Assembly (NCBI GenBank): GCA_029261395.1
Contig: JAJDBJ010000080.1
Span: forward strand, 1 to 61,515
DNA from: Nitrospinaceae bacterium
GTDB lineage: Bacteria; Nitrospinota; Nitrospinia; Nitrospinales; Nitrospinaceae
Length of the DNA stretch: 61,515 nucleotides
Direction of reading: 5' to 3'
The notes beneath the pieces are model-generated. The model worked only from the letters and a program-made list of their open reading frames with translations, was not told the origin of the DNA and ran no database searches. The first letter of the stretch is position 1. Every line of letters starts with the position of its first letter. Positions 35,485 to 44,352 of the stretch are shown piece by piece. Both the position numbers and the translations under genes were made by a program.

Positions 35485-37326
35485 TTAGAGGTTGGAATTG
35501 TGCGGCAATGCCAAATTTAAATATTTGCCGCGCTCGCTGTAGATGAGGCGTTGGTCTTCCAAGTCTTTGAGGATGCTTTCCAGTTCGGCGCGTTCGACGG
35601 TTTCTCCCTTTTCCTTGAGGTGCGCCTGGATCTGATCCAGGTTCCGCGGCGCATCACTGCAGAACGCGAAGGCTCTACCCGCCGCGCCTTCCAGCCGCAG
35701 TTTCACCGGATGTTCCGCCGACCGCTCGTCGTACACGGTGACGAAATCCATCGACTTGGTGAACATAAGATAAGGCAGGTTCTCGGATTGGTGCCGCTGT
35801 TTCCAATACTCCACTGTCTGCTGGAGTTCCTCGACGAGGGCCGGGTCGATTTTCAAGTCGGATTCAAACTCAAAGTCGTAGGCCACTTTCATGAGGTCGA
35901 TGGTGTCGCCGTCATACACATAGGGATACGCCACGCCGGGACCGGTGATGCGGATGCCGTACTGGTCGGGTCGCGTGAAGTAGGGGCTGAACCGTTCCAG
36001 CCAGATGTCGCCGACTGAAATCGGCGGTTGCAGGTGGATGAGTGATTTGAGCAGGTCGATCTGCTGGCGGTAATCGTCGTCCGTCTCCAGCGGGAAGCCG
36101 GTGAGAATGCTCCAGCTCACTTCCATCCCGTAATAGAGAGCCCACTTCAGGCAGAACACGTTTTGCAGGGGGCGCACGCCCTTGTCCATTTCCTGTAATT
36201 GATTCGCGCTGAAACTTTCGATGCCGGGCTGGATCACGTTCACCCCGCCGTGCGCCAGGTTCTTGATTTGCGCTTTGGTGAGGTTGCTCTTCACCTCGAT
36301 GAAAAATTGCAGGTCGTAATTGTTCTGTGCGAACTCCCCGAACACGCCGTCGATGTATTTCATCTCCAGAATGTTGTCCACCAGCCGGAAGCGATAGCTG
36401 TTGTAGCGTTTGGACAGGTCGGCGAGATCGGCGTGGACCTGCTCCATGGACCGCGACCGGAACTCCATGGTCGAGGCGTTGAGGCCACAAAAAGTACAGT
36501 GATGTTTCTCCCCCCACCAGCAACCCCGCGCGGTTTCGTACAGGATGATCGGGTTCTCCAGCAGGGGAGACTGGGGATCAATCTCCCGGATCTGTTCCAT
36601 ATAATCGTCGTAATCCGGCGGACCGTATTGCTTGAAGTCGTTGAAATTATCCTGGCTCTCCTCGAAGCGGATATCGCCGTCTACACGGTGGATCACGCCT
36701 TGTGGAATCGGGTCGCCCGATTCCAGTGCCGCCATCAATGCCGGGAGCGAGTCTTCTGCTTCGCCGGAGACGACGTAATCGATCCACTCGAACACGCGGA
36801 AATACTCCATCCCCATTTCCGAATCGAAGTTGGCTCCACCGCACATGATCTTGATGGAAGGGTATTTTTCCTTGATCAACTTGGCCAGGGTGACGCTGGC
36901 AATATTCTGATTGAAGGTCGAGGTGAAGCCCACCACATCGTATTCCCCCCAATTGACAGACTCCAGGGCCCAGTGGAGAAATTCCGGCACCATTTTAACT
37001 TTGACGTCATTCAAAAACGACGAGGGTCGGTTTATTGTCTGGCAGATGTTCTGGAGGTGGGATTTGAAACGCTCTGCGTATTCCTGGTTCTTGCGGGATT
37101 CGCCGAACAGGGTGTGGGAGAACAGCCATTCGCCGATCAGGAACCGCTCCTCGCACAGTTTGTTGTAGACCTCCAGATCGATCTGGTGGGCGAAATGGAG
37201 GTTCAGGTAAAAGCTTTTCACCTCGTGGCCGTGGGTTTTCAGCAGGGTCGAAAGCGTCCCCAACTGAATGGATGGATACACGTGAAAGCCGAACGGCATA
37301 TTGACTAAAGCAATTTTAGAAGGCAT
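35485..37326 (-). CDS. RiPP-maturation-type B12-binding radical SAM enzyme
   Basis: The 613-aa protein has a cobalamin-binding Rossmann domain (about 1-230; VVGFTSTFNQN, IMCGGANFDSEMG, YVVSGEAEDSLPAL) and a radical SAM domain opening with ARGCWWGEKHHCTFCGLN, whose CxxxxxxxCxxC spacing and WWGEKHHC wording match the family of radical SAM C-methyltransferases acting on ribosomal peptides. A C-terminal winged-helix-like segment follows (about 520-605). The family normally modifies a leader peptide encoded nearby; none is obvious. An alternative is a modifying enzyme for another substrate. Confidence 0.85.
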   Translation of the reverse strand: MPSKIALVNMPFGFHVYPSIQLGTLSTLLKTHGHEVKSFYLNLHFAHQIDLEVYNKLCEERFLIGEWLFSHTLFGESRKNQEYAERFKSHLQNICQTINRPSSFLNDVKVKMVPEFLHWALESVNWGEYDVVGFTSTFNQNIASVTLAKLIKEKYPSIKIMCGGANFDSEMGMEYFRVFEWIDYVVSGEAEDSLPALMAALESGDPIPQGVIHRVDGDIRFEESQDNFNDFKQYGPPDYDDYMEQIREIDPQSPLLENPIILYETARGCWWGEKHHCTFCGLNASTMEFRSRSMEQVHADLADLSKRYNSYRFRLVDNILEMKYIDGVFGEFAQNNYDLQFFIEVKSNLTKAQIKNLAHGGVNVIQPGIESFSANQLQEMDKGVRPLQNVFCLKWALYYGMEVSWSILTGFPLETDDDYRQQIDLLKSLIHLQPPISVGDIWLERFSPYFTRPDQYGIRITGPGVAYPYVYDGDTIDLMKVAYDFEFESDLKIDPALVEELQQTVEYWKQRHQSENLPYLMFTKSMDFVTVYDERSAEHPVKLRLEGAAGRAFAFCSDAPRNLDQIQAHLKEKGETVERAELESILKDLEDQRLIYSERGKYLNLALPHNSNL

Positions 37327-37521
37327 GGCAGGTATCTTATCAATTCAACTAGGGCAATTCATCCGAAAAGTGGGGTGGATAGCCTCAGAAGGTCGTTGGT
37401 CGATCCTTAAACGGTTTGATTTGAGAGGAGGTTAGTCTTATCCTGAATAGGCGGGATTTGTACTATCAATTGGATTCAGACACTCTAATCAAAAATTAAA
37501 TCATATCGATTGGGGCAATTT

Positions 37522-37902
37522 ATGAAAAAGGCTATGGTTTGTGTCGCGGCAATGTTGTTTTTAGCGGCGTGTAACTCTTCAGTGCCTGCACCGAAAGCCA
37601 GCGTCGTGTTTTCTGAACCTCTGCCGGAGACGGAGGGTGAGCTCTTGTATCTGGATATGAAATGCCCTACCTGCCACGGCCATCAGGGGTCGGGGGACGG
37701 TTTTTTCTCGGGTGGCCTGCAACCGAAATCGGTGGATTTTTCCTCTGCTGAGATCATGGGGCCTATCCCAGATGCACAATTGAAAGACGCGATCCGCAAC
37801 GGTAAAGGCGGGGTAATGCCGGGTTATGCCCAATTTACCGACCATCAGGTTACCGAACTGGTGCGGTACATCCGCTCCCTGGCGCATCCCCCGTCAAATT
37901 AA
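37522..37902 (+). CDS. Lipoprotein c-type cytochrome
   Basis: The 126-aa product starts at ATG (MKKAMVCVAAMLFLAAC), a lipoprotein signal with lipobox LAAC, so it is membrane-anchored on the periplasmic side. A single haem-c site CPTCH and a likely distal Met ligand in MPGYAQF make a class I monohaem cytochrome, a small electron carrier. It lies divergent from the radical-SAM gene. Confidence 0.88.
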   Translation: MKKAMVCVAAMLFLAACNSSVPAPKASVVFSEPLPETEGELLYLDMKCPTCHGHQGSGDGFFSGGLQPKSVDFSSAEIMGPIPDAQLKDAIRNGKGGVMPGYAQFTDHQVTELVRYIRSLAHPPSN

Positions 37903-37917
37903 GATATTTGCAACCGT

Positions 37918-37976
37918 GTCGCCCTTTCCTTCGGCAAGCTCAGGACAGGCTAATCGGCTCAGGGGGACACCGAAGG
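37918..37976. repeat. Dispersed-repeat-like intergenic element
   Basis: The segment contains CCTTCGGCAAGCTCAGGACA, a wording common in dispersed intergenic repeats, between GTGTCGCCC and GGGGGACAC ends that can pair imperfectly. It is probably one copy of a genome-wide non-coding repeat. Confidence 0.5.
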
Positions 37977-38009
37977 CGTTGTTTGGGCGATTTTTCTAGG
38001 GATTTGCGA

Positions 38010-38015
38010 TATAAT
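38010..38015 (+). promoter_or_regulatory. -10 element of a typA promoter
   Basis: A consensus TATAAT lies 93 bases before typA. The matching -35 is poor, so the promoter is weak or needs an activator. Confidence 0.4.
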
Positions 38016-38107
38016 ACAGTATAGTCAACGGTTTTTGTTGAATCCTCTCCCTGGTTTCTCCAAAGCACACCGACACACATTTACCCATTGAGGAATACCC
38101 CATAATT

Positions 38108-39931
38108 ATGAGTAGTGAAATGATTCGTAACATCGGCATTATTGCCCACGTCGACCACGGCAAGACCACACTGGTGGATTGCCTTCTCAAGCAGGGCGGT
38201 ACCTTCCGCGAGGATAAAGTGGTGGAGACCTGCGTGATGGACAGCAACGACCTGGAGCGCGAGCGCGGCATCACCATCTTTTCCAAAAACGCATCCATCC
38301 ATTATAAAGAATACAAGATCAATATCGTCGATACCCCCGGCCATGCCGATTTCGGCGGTGAGGTGGAGCGTATTCTGAAGATGGTCAACGGCGTTTTGCT
38401 GATCGTTGATGCGGCAGAGGGGCCGATGCCACAGACTCGTTTCGTCCTCAAAAAATCACTCGACCTGGGACTCAAGCCTATTGTGGTGATCAACAAGATC
38501 GACCGTCCCGGAGCCGATCCAGTGAAAGCGCTCAATGAAGTCTTCGACCTGTTTGTGAACCTGGGCGCGAGCGATGAGCAATTGGACTTTTCTACCATTT
38601 ATGCTTCCGCCAAACAGGGGTTCTGCCGTTTGGAGCCGGACGGGGAAGACCACGACATGAAGCCCATGCTCGACCTCATCATCGATAAAGTGGATACCCA
38701 CGATGGCGATTCTGAAGGACCGTTTCAAATGCTGGTTTCTTCCATCGATTACAATGATTATGTGGGGCGAATCGCTATTGGAAAAATTCAACGCGGTTGT
38801 TATGACTCGAAGAAACAATACACACTGATCAATCGCGCAGGCGATGTGCAGGAGTTTAAAGTTACCAAGTTATTTACCTATGAGGGATTGGCGCAGGTCG
38901 AGGTGGATGTTGCCTTAACTGGAGATATCGTAGGTGTTGCTGGAATGAAAGAAGTGGATATTGGTGAGACTATTGCCGACAGCGAATATCCGGAAGCTTT
39001 ACCGGTAATTGAGATCGACGAGCCGACGCTGTCCATCAACTTTATCGTTAACGATTCTCCATTCGCAGGACGGGAAGGGAAATTTGTCACCTCGCGGCAA
39101 TTGCGCGATCGGTTATTCAAGGAAATCAAGAAAAACGTTGCCCTTCGCGTCGAAGAGTCTGGTGCCGGCGATTCGTACAAGGTTTCCGGACGAGGGGAAC
39201 TCCATCTCGGTATCCTCATTGAAACCATGCGGAGGGAAGGCTATGAGTTTGCCGTGTCCCGACCGGAAGTGGTGATGAAAGAAGTGGATGGTAAAACCCT
39301 GGAGCCTGAAGAGTTCGTTATCATTGACGTGGACGAAGCCTACATGGGGCCGGTCATGGAGGCGATGGGACAGCGCAAAGGTACGATGAAGAATATGCTG
39401 CACTCCGGATCCGAAATGGTTCGTTTGGAGTTTGTGATCCCCACCCGGGGATTGTTCGGTTTCCGTTCGCAAATGTTGACTTTGACCAAGGGGACCGGGA
39501 CGCTGAATAGTAGTTTTCATAACTACATCCCTTATTGCGGGGCTTTGGCGCGACGTCAGAATGGTGTTCTGATCTCCCTCGAAGGTGGGAAGACCACGGG
39601 CTATTCCATCTACAATCTGGAAGACCGAGGGACAATGTTCATGGGACCGGGGGAAGAAGTCTACACGGGAATGATTATCGGAGAAAATAAAAAGGACAGC
39701 GATCTGGTGGTCAATGTTTGCAAAGGTAAAAAACTGACCAACATGAGAACCTCCGGGTCTGACGACACCATCAGCATCACGCCTCCGCGCCGAATGAGCC
39801 TGGAGCAGATTCTGGGTTATCTGAACCATGACGAGCTGGCGGAAATCACCCCTCTAAGTATTCGCCTGCGCAAAAAACTGCTGGATGAAAATGCCCGCAA
39901 ACGAGATTCCAAAAAGCAGAATGTTTCCTGA
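38108..39931 (+). CDS. typA: Ribosome-associated GTPase TypA/BipA
   Basis: TypA is a translational GTPase that helps ribosome assembly under stress. The 607-aa protein has the G1 loop [14 protein letters not shown], switch [30 protein letters not shown]-Tu-like domain II, two elongation factor G-like alpha/beta domains ([10 protein letters not shown]) and the TypA C-terminal domain with [13 protein letters not shown]. The ATG at 38108 gives the usual length. Confidence 0.96.
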   Translation: MSSEMIRNIGIIAHVDHGKTTLVDCLLKQGGTFREDKVVETCVMDSNDLERERGITIFSKNASIHYKEYKINIVDTPGHADFGGEVERILKMVNGVLLIVDAAEGPMPQTRFVLKKSLDLGLKPIVVINKIDRPGADPVKALNEVFDLFVNLGASDEQLDFSTIYASAKQGFCRLEPDGEDHDMKPMLDLIIDKVDTHDGDSEGPFQMLVSSIDYNDYVGRIAIGKIQRGCYDSKKQYTLINRAGDVQEFKVTKLFTYEGLAQVEVDVALTGDIVGVAGMKEVDIGETIADSEYPEALPVIEIDEPTLSINFIVNDSPFAGREGKFVTSRQLRDRLFKEIKKNVALRVEESGAGDSYKVSGRGELHLGILIETMRREGYEFAVSRPEVVMKEVDGKTLEPEEFVIIDVDEAYMGPVMEAMGQRKGTMKNMLHSGSEMVRLEFVIPTRGLFGFRSQMLTLTKGTGTLNSSFHNYIPYCGALARRQNGVLISLEGGKTTGYSIYNLEDRGTMFMGPGEEVYTGMIIGENKKDSDLVVNVCKGKKLTNMRTSGSDDTISITPPRRMSLEQILGYLNHDELAEITPLSIRLRKKLLDENARKRDSKKQNVS

Positions 39932-39965
39932 CTTTTAGTTCCCGGCTTCCTGAAGTGCGCGTTAT

Positions 39966-39990
39966 GCGGGATTCTTGATAAGAATCCCGC
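39966..39990 (+). terminator. Hairpin between typA and the convergent secreted gene
   Basis: An 11-bp stem (GCGGGATTCTT / AAGAATCCCGC) with a 3-base loop lies 35 bases past the typA stop, before the convergent gene. T-tracts are short on both sides; it probably serves as a shared weak terminator. Confidence 0.6.
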
Positions 39991-40000
39991 TTGACCCGCT

Positions 40001-40477
40001 TTAATTGAAATTTTCCGAATGCGGGGAAGGAGCCGAGAACATATTGGAAGGGCTGTCATAGTAGGTCTCGTTGCCATTCACCCCGTCCTCGTTCAGATCT
40101 TTATACATCAAATCCCAGGTGCCATCCTCGTTCACATCAAACGCGTAAAACAAAGCCTTCTTGGAAATCACGTATATCTGATTGGCCGGCCCATAATTGA
40201 CATAGAAAACGGGTGAGCCTTTGTAATATCCAGGTAATTGCTTAAGAGGCTCGCTCGCCAAATAAGCTTTTATAACGAAATGGACCGTGTGGTAATCGGC
40301 CTGACCGTTTTGGTCGAGGTCGAAGCTGATGTAGAGCAGTCCATTGCTCTTAAGGTCCCAACCGAGTTTGTTTTTTAGTGGGGGATCAACGAGAAGAAGG
40401 TTAGGGAATCCCATTCCCAAGCTCGGGAGCAGTACAAGAATTGCCACTAGGATGGCTTTGGTGATCAGGCGTTTCAT
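40001..40477 (-). CDS. Secreted protein with EF-hand-like Asp/Asn repeats
   Basis: The 158-aa product starts at the ATG preceded by GGAGG and has a signal peptide (MKRLITKAILVAILVLLPSL, cleavage near GFP). The mature part contains three Asp/Asn-rich loops, DLDQNGQADYH, DVNEDGTWDLM and DLNEDGVNGNE, resembling calcium-binding EF-hand/dockerin or FG-GAP-like turns. No enzyme motif is seen. Its start overlaps the stop of a 52-aa upstream gene (ATGA), so the two are translationally coupled. Confidence 0.75.
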   Translation of the reverse strand: MKRLITKAILVAILVLLPSLGMGFPNLLLVDPPLKNKLGWDLKSNGLLYISFDLDQNGQADYHTVHFVIKAYLASEPLKQLPGYYKGSPVFYVNYGPANQIYVISKKALFYAFDVNEDGTWDLMYKDLNEDGVNGNETYYDSPSNMFSAPSPHSENFN

Positions 40478-40632
40478 GATGAACACCTCCTCTTTCTTGC
40501 GGCAATCAGTCCTGGAGGTTTGCCGCTCATCCGGACTTGATTCTCAAGCTCCTCCTTCCGGATAAAAATATTGAATTCAGTTTCTTCATAAATTAGTTTT
40601 CCTCTGTGCAATACATTCAATTCCTGTGCCAT
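40474..40632 (-). CDS. 52-aa small gene coupled to the secreted EF-hand-like protein
   Basis: An ATG with GGAGG seven bases before it opens a 52-codon frame whose TGA overlaps the next gene's ATG in an ATGA junction, strong evidence of translation. The peptide (MAQELNVLHRGKLIYEETEF...) is charged, soluble, has no signal peptide and ends in a basic Arg-rich stretch with one Cys. It has no family I recognise. It may be a leader-like or regulatory peptide for the downstream gene, or an independent small protein. Confidence 0.7.
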   Translation of the reverse strand: MAQELNVLHRGKLIYEETEFNIFIRKEELENQVRMSGKPPGLIAARKRRCSS

Positions 40633-40852
40633 TTTGAGCCTCCAAAATAGATTTCGCGGAAAGCCTTTGTTTCAAGTGAGTTATTAGATTTCTGCTGTAT
40701 GGTGGGCTTTCTAAATGTGCCAATTTTGGGTGAAATATGCCAAAATTTGTCTATTTTTTGGACAGATTTACAGTGGAAATTCCACTGTCATAATAATTTT
40801 GAGATGGTGGAACAAGAGCGCTATTTGAAGACTTGGCAAATTTAAAAATGGA

Positions 40853-40880
40853 TTGACAACTTGAGGGTTTGCCGTATATG
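40853..40880 (+). promoter_or_regulatory. Sigma-70 promoter of the cobalamin operon
   Basis: TTGACA and TATATG with a 16-base spacer lie immediately upstream of the riboswitch. The -35 is consensus. This is the start of the riboswitch transcript. Confidence 0.72.
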
Positions 40881-40884
40881 CTCT

Positions 40885-41040
40885 TGCGAAATCACCATTT
40901 ATTGGAAAAGGGAAGACGGTGAGAAACCGTCGCGGACCCGCCGCTGTAACCGGGAACGAAACCTGCAAAAACCACTGTTTGATTGCAAACGGGAAGGTGC
41001 GGGAAGTAGGTCGATCCGGAAGTCAGAAGACCTTGCCAAA
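40885..41040 (+). ncRNA. Cobalamin (B12) riboswitch
   Basis: The leader has the conserved core GACGGTGAGAAACCGTCGCGG, CCCGCCGCTGTAACCGGGA (40937 onward) and the B12 box AGTCAGAAGACCTTGCC (41021-41037), in the correct order. Exact edges are approximate. When adenosylcobalamin binds, the downstream terminator should form and reduce expression of the cob genes. Confidence 0.93.
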
Positions 41041-41085
41041 AATGCATTATCAACTCTTCGCGGACTGAGAGGTTGTGGGTTTTGG

Positions 41086-41117
41086 AAAACCCCCTCCCTA
41101 CGGACGGGGTTTTTTTG
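41086..41117 (+). terminator. Riboswitch expression-platform terminator
   Basis: A stem AAAACCCC/GGGGTTTT with an internal mismatch and TCC/GGA extension, loop CTAC, is followed by T residues, 46 bases past the B12 box and 72 bases before cobS. It is the transcriptional switch of the leader. Confidence 0.8.
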
Positions 41118-41188
41118 TGCCCGGCTCGTATATTCAAGCTAGTGGTATCCTCCCTACGTTCCGCCGAAAGTATTGAAAAGTAGATTCC

Positions 41189-41926
41189 ATGAGGAATTTT
41201 TTTTCGGCGTTGTCCTTTTTGACTCTTATTCCTTCAGGCAAGCTTGCAGGCAAACCGAATGGTACTTCCCTTCTGTATTTCCCGGTGGTTGGGCTTCTAA
41301 TCGGCAGTTTGTTTGCAGGGATCGATTGGCTGGGGTCGTTATTTTTGTATGATGAGCTCCGCGTTCTAACAGATGTAGCCTTTCTCGCGTTAATTACAGG
41401 GGGACTGCATCTGGATGGTCTCGCCGACTCTGGCGATGCCCTTTACATTCTTCACGACAAGGAAAAGTCATTAGAGATCATGAAGGACCCACGGATTGGC
41501 GTCATGGGTGTTCTGGCGCTACTGTTTTGCCTGGGGTTCAAGTTGACCGGGGTATTGGCTCTGAAATTCGAGCATTGCTGGGTTTGGTTTGTTGTGGCGC
41601 CTGCACTGGCCCGGTCGGCGCAGGTGGTGGGCCTGGTTTTTATGAGTGATGCCCGCCAAACCGGTGGAGTGGGGCAAGGGTTGTATCAAAACGGTCAATA
41701 CCAGTATCTGACGCTTTGTATAATCCCTTTGGCTTTACCGTTTTGGGTGAGCGTTCCTGTAGGTGTTGCGGTTGTGGTGGCATTTTTAATAATCAATGCT
41801 TCTCTTTTTTGGTTTTTTCAGCGTCGCTTGGGCGGTATGACCGGTGACACCTTTGGCGCTTTGACTGAAATTACAGAAACCTTTTTTCTGGTATTCGGAG
41901 GCTTGGTTTGCAAAGGACTGATTTGA
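41189..41926 (+). CDS. cobS: Adenosylcobinamide-GDP ribazoletransferase
   Basis: CobS joins adenosylcobinamide-GDP to alpha-ribazole, the last assembly step of cobalamin. The 245-aa membrane protein has FFSALSFLTLIPSG, GGLHLDGLADSGDAL with the acidic metal-binding cluster, MKDPRIGVMGVLAL, and the C-terminal LGGMTGDTFGALTEITE. It is first in the riboswitch-controlled operon; cobU follows after 12 bp. Confidence 0.93.
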   Translation: MRNFFSALSFLTLIPSGKLAGKPNGTSLLYFPVVGLLIGSLFAGIDWLGSLFLYDELRVLTDVAFLALITGGLHLDGLADSGDALYILHDKEKSLEIMKDPRIGVMGVLALLFCLGFKLTGVLALKFEHCWVWFVVAPALARSAQVVGLVFMSDARQTGGVGQGLYQNGQYQYLTLCIIPLALPFWVSVPVGVAVVVAFLIINASLFWFFQRRLGGMTGDTFGALTEITETFFLVFGGLVCKGLI

Positions 41927-41938
41927 GGACTCGAATTT

Positions 41939-42475
41939 ATGGGTAAAAAAATATTAATTACCGGTGGGTGCCGAAGCGGAAAAAGCCGTCATGCCCTGAC
42001 GCTGGCTCGGAGTATTTCCGGAGAAAAATTGTACGTAGCTACCGCGGAGGCTCTCGATTCAGAGATGAAAGAGCGGATTGCGAAGCATCAGCAGGAACGG
42101 GGCGACGATTGGGAAACGCACGAAGAACCGACAGGACTGATCCGGATTTTCAACCAACTTGAAAATCGCTCCGGAGTCCTGATTTTGGACTGCCTGACTT
42201 TATGGCTGAGTAATTTGTTGATCAAAGACTATGATCAGGAACAGATTCTAAAAGAAACGGTTCATTTGATGGATCAAAGTGAACTCATGCAATGCCAGCT
42301 TATTTTTGTGACCAATGAGGTTGGGGCAGGCATTGTGCCGGAGAACAAGCTAGCTCGGGACTTCAGAGATATTGTGGGGGCCGCCAATCAACTCGTTGCT
42401 CAACGTTTCGATGAAGTGATTCATATGGTATCCGGAATACCGGTGACGATTAAAACCAGCGACACGAACCTGTAA
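41939..42475 (+). CDS. cobU: Adenosylcobinamide kinase/guanylyltransferase
   Basis: CobU phosphorylates adenosylcobinamide and attaches GMP, activating it for CobS. The 178-aa protein has a P-loop ITGGCRSGKSRHAL, the RIAKHQQERGDDWETHEEP segment with the guanylylated-His region, LILDCLTLWLSNLL and VTNEVGAGIVPENKLARDFRD. Length is typical. The bluB start is 9 bp downstream. Confidence 0.94.
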   Translation: MGKKILITGGCRSGKSRHALTLARSISGEKLYVATAEALDSEMKERIAKHQQERGDDWETHEEPTGLIRIFNQLENRSGVLILDCLTLWLSNLLIKDYDQEQILKETVHLMDQSELMQCQLIFVTNEVGAGIVPENKLARDFRDIVGAANQLVAQRFDEVIHMVSGIPVTIKTSDTNL

Positions 42476-42484
42476 AAGGACCTT

Positions 42485-43156
42485 ATGCATAAATCCAGGC
42501 ACCAGTTTTCAGCGATCAAGAAAGAGGGCTTGTATGATGCGATTTATAAAAGGCGGGACGTGCGTGAATTTCTGCCTGATCCTGTTCCGAAAGATGTATT
42601 GGCGAGAGTTTTAAATGCGGCTCATCATGCGGGGTCTGTTGGGTTCATGCAACCCTGGAATTTTATAATTATCCAGGATGAGAAAATCAAAGAAGGAGTC
42701 TATCAAAATTTCCTGTCGGCGAACCAACAAGCCGCACAACGATTTTCCGGGGATAAGGGGGATTTGTATAATTCTTTAAAACTCGAAGGAATTTTAGAAA
42801 GCCCAATCAATATTTGTGTTACCTGCGATTCATCACGATTGGGTCCTCATGTTTTGGGAAAGGATACAATTCCAGAAACGGATGTATTCAGTACTTGTTG
42901 TGCTATCCAAAACCTTTGGTTGGCCGCCCGTGTAGAGGGTTTAGGGGTTGGTTGGGTCAGTATATTAAATGTGAATCAACTCAAAGAGGGATTGCAAATT
43001 CCTAAGCATATTATCCCAGTGGCGTATCTTTGCATGGGATATCCTCAGGAGTTCCTGGATCGACCGATGCTCGAAAAAACGGGCTGGGCTAAGAGAATTC
43101 CTGTGGAAGAATTGATTTTTACTGATTTATGGGGAAACAAACCGGAACGAGATTGA
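42485..43156 (+). CDS. bluB: 5,6-dimethylbenzimidazole synthase BluB
   Basis: BluB breaks FMNH2 with O2 to make the lower ligand DMB. The 223-aa nitroreductase-fold protein has YKRRDVREFLPDPVP, LNAAHHAGSVGFMQPWNFI and GVGWVSILNV, the BluB pattern. AAGGA precedes the ATG. Its presence between cobU and cobT indicates DMB-type cobalamin made aerobically. Confidence 0.93.
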   Translation: MHKSRHQFSAIKKEGLYDAIYKRRDVREFLPDPVPKDVLARVLNAAHHAGSVGFMQPWNFIIIQDEKIKEGVYQNFLSANQQAAQRFSGDKGDLYNSLKLEGILESPINICVTCDSSRLGPHVLGKDTIPETDVFSTCCAIQNLWLAARVEGLGVGWVSILNVNQLKEGLQIPKHIIPVAYLCMGYPQEFLDRPMLEKTGWAKRIPVEELIFTDLWGNKPERD

Positions 43157-43258
43157 GAAGTAAACAGCCATGATTTTTAAATGGATTACTCGGGAATGCG
43201 TGTGGATTTTTCTGGAACAGGGGATCCGTTAATACGGTTTTCTTTTGAGGTATGCAAC

Positions 43259-44329
43259 ATGAATTCTGATTTTGAGAAAATTATTAATAATATCGCTCCT
43301 GTTTCGCCTGAGAGTTTGCGACAGGCTCAGAATCATCTGGATTCGTTGACCAAGCCACCGGGGAGCCTCGGCCGCCTGGAGGAGTTGGCCCGTCGTTATG
43401 CCGCGATCAAGGGGCTTGATTCCCCGCAAGTACGCAACAAGGCGGTGTATGTGTTTGCGGCGGATCATGGCGTTGCTCAGCAAGGGGTCAGCGCGTTTCC
43501 GGCAGAGGTGACACCGCAGATGGTACTCAATTTTTTGAATGGCGGTGCGGCTATCAATGTGCTGGCCAACCATTTTGAAACCCACGTGGTTGTGGTCGAT
43601 ATGGGAGTCAATTATGACTTCGGCGAGACTCCCGGATTATTGAATAAAAAGATCGCCAAGGGGACCGGGGATTTGTCTCTGGGGCCCGGTATGACGCGCT
43701 CGCAAGCGGAACAGGCCGTGCAGGTGGGAATGGTGCTGGCAAGGGAGGCCGCTGAAAGGGACGTCGACATTCTTGGGACGGGTGATATGGGAATCGCCAA
43801 CACCACTGCCAGTGTTGCTGTTATCGCGGCTTTGACTCAACGTTCAGTCAAAGACCTGACCGGGCGTGGAACCGGCATCGACGATACAACTTTGCAGAAG
43901 AAAATCAAGATTGTCGAGAAAGCCCTCCAAATAAACCGGCCGGACGCGAATGATCCGCTGGATGTTCTGGCCAAAGTCGGTGGCTTTGAAATCGCCGGGA
44001 TAGCCGGGTTTATATTGGGAAGCGCGTCGGCGCGCACCCCTGTAGTGATTGATGGCGTCATATCAGGAGCGGCGGCGCTGATTGCGCATCGAATGAACCC
44101 CACAGTCGCCGATTATATGTTTATGTCGCACCGTTCCCAGGAGCCTGCCCATGACGTGCTCTTTGAACAGGTTAAGCAGGAGGCGTTGTTTGATTTTGAG
44201 ATGCGGTTGGGAGAAGGAACGGGTGCGGTGATGGCTATGAATATTTTAGAGGCCGCGGTTAAAATTTATTCGGAGATGGCGACTTTTGAAAATGCCGGGG
44301 TCTCGAATAAAAGTAACGACAGGGGATGA
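43259..44329 (+). CDS. cobT: Nicotinate-nucleotide-DMB phosphoribosyltransferase
   Basis: CobT makes alpha-ribazole-5'-phosphate from DMB and NaMN. The 356-aa protein has LTKPPGSLGRLEELA, VYVFAADHGVAQQGVSAFP, LGTGDMGIANTTAS, GRGTGIDD and the catalytic-glutamate region FEMRLGEGTGAVMAM. The ATG at 43259, with GAGG nine bases upstream, gives the usual length; an earlier in-frame ATG at 43181 would add 26 unconserved residues. No cobC phosphatase is present in the window. Confidence 0.94.
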   Translation: MNSDFEKIINNIAPVSPESLRQAQNHLDSLTKPPGSLGRLEELARRYAAIKGLDSPQVRNKAVYVFAADHGVAQQGVSAFPAEVTPQMVLNFLNGGAAINVLANHFETHVVVVDMGVNYDFGETPGLLNKKIAKGTGDLSLGPGMTRSQAEQAVQVGMVLAREAAERDVDILGTGDMGIANTTASVAVIAALTQRSVKDLTGRGTGIDDTTLQKKIKIVEKALQINRPDANDPLDVLAKVGGFEIAGIAGFILGSASARTPVVIDGVISGAAALIAHRMNPTVADYMFMSHRSQEPAHDVLFEQVKQEALFDFEMRLGEGTGAVMAMNILEAAVKIYSEMATFENAGVSNKSNDRG

Positions 44330-44352
44330 CTGGAAGCGCCACCAGTGGATAT

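Noticed and set aside
36199-37308. A 369-codon frame antisense to the radical-SAM gene
   Set aside because: The sense frame has the full radical SAM and B12-binding motifs; the antisense translation has none.
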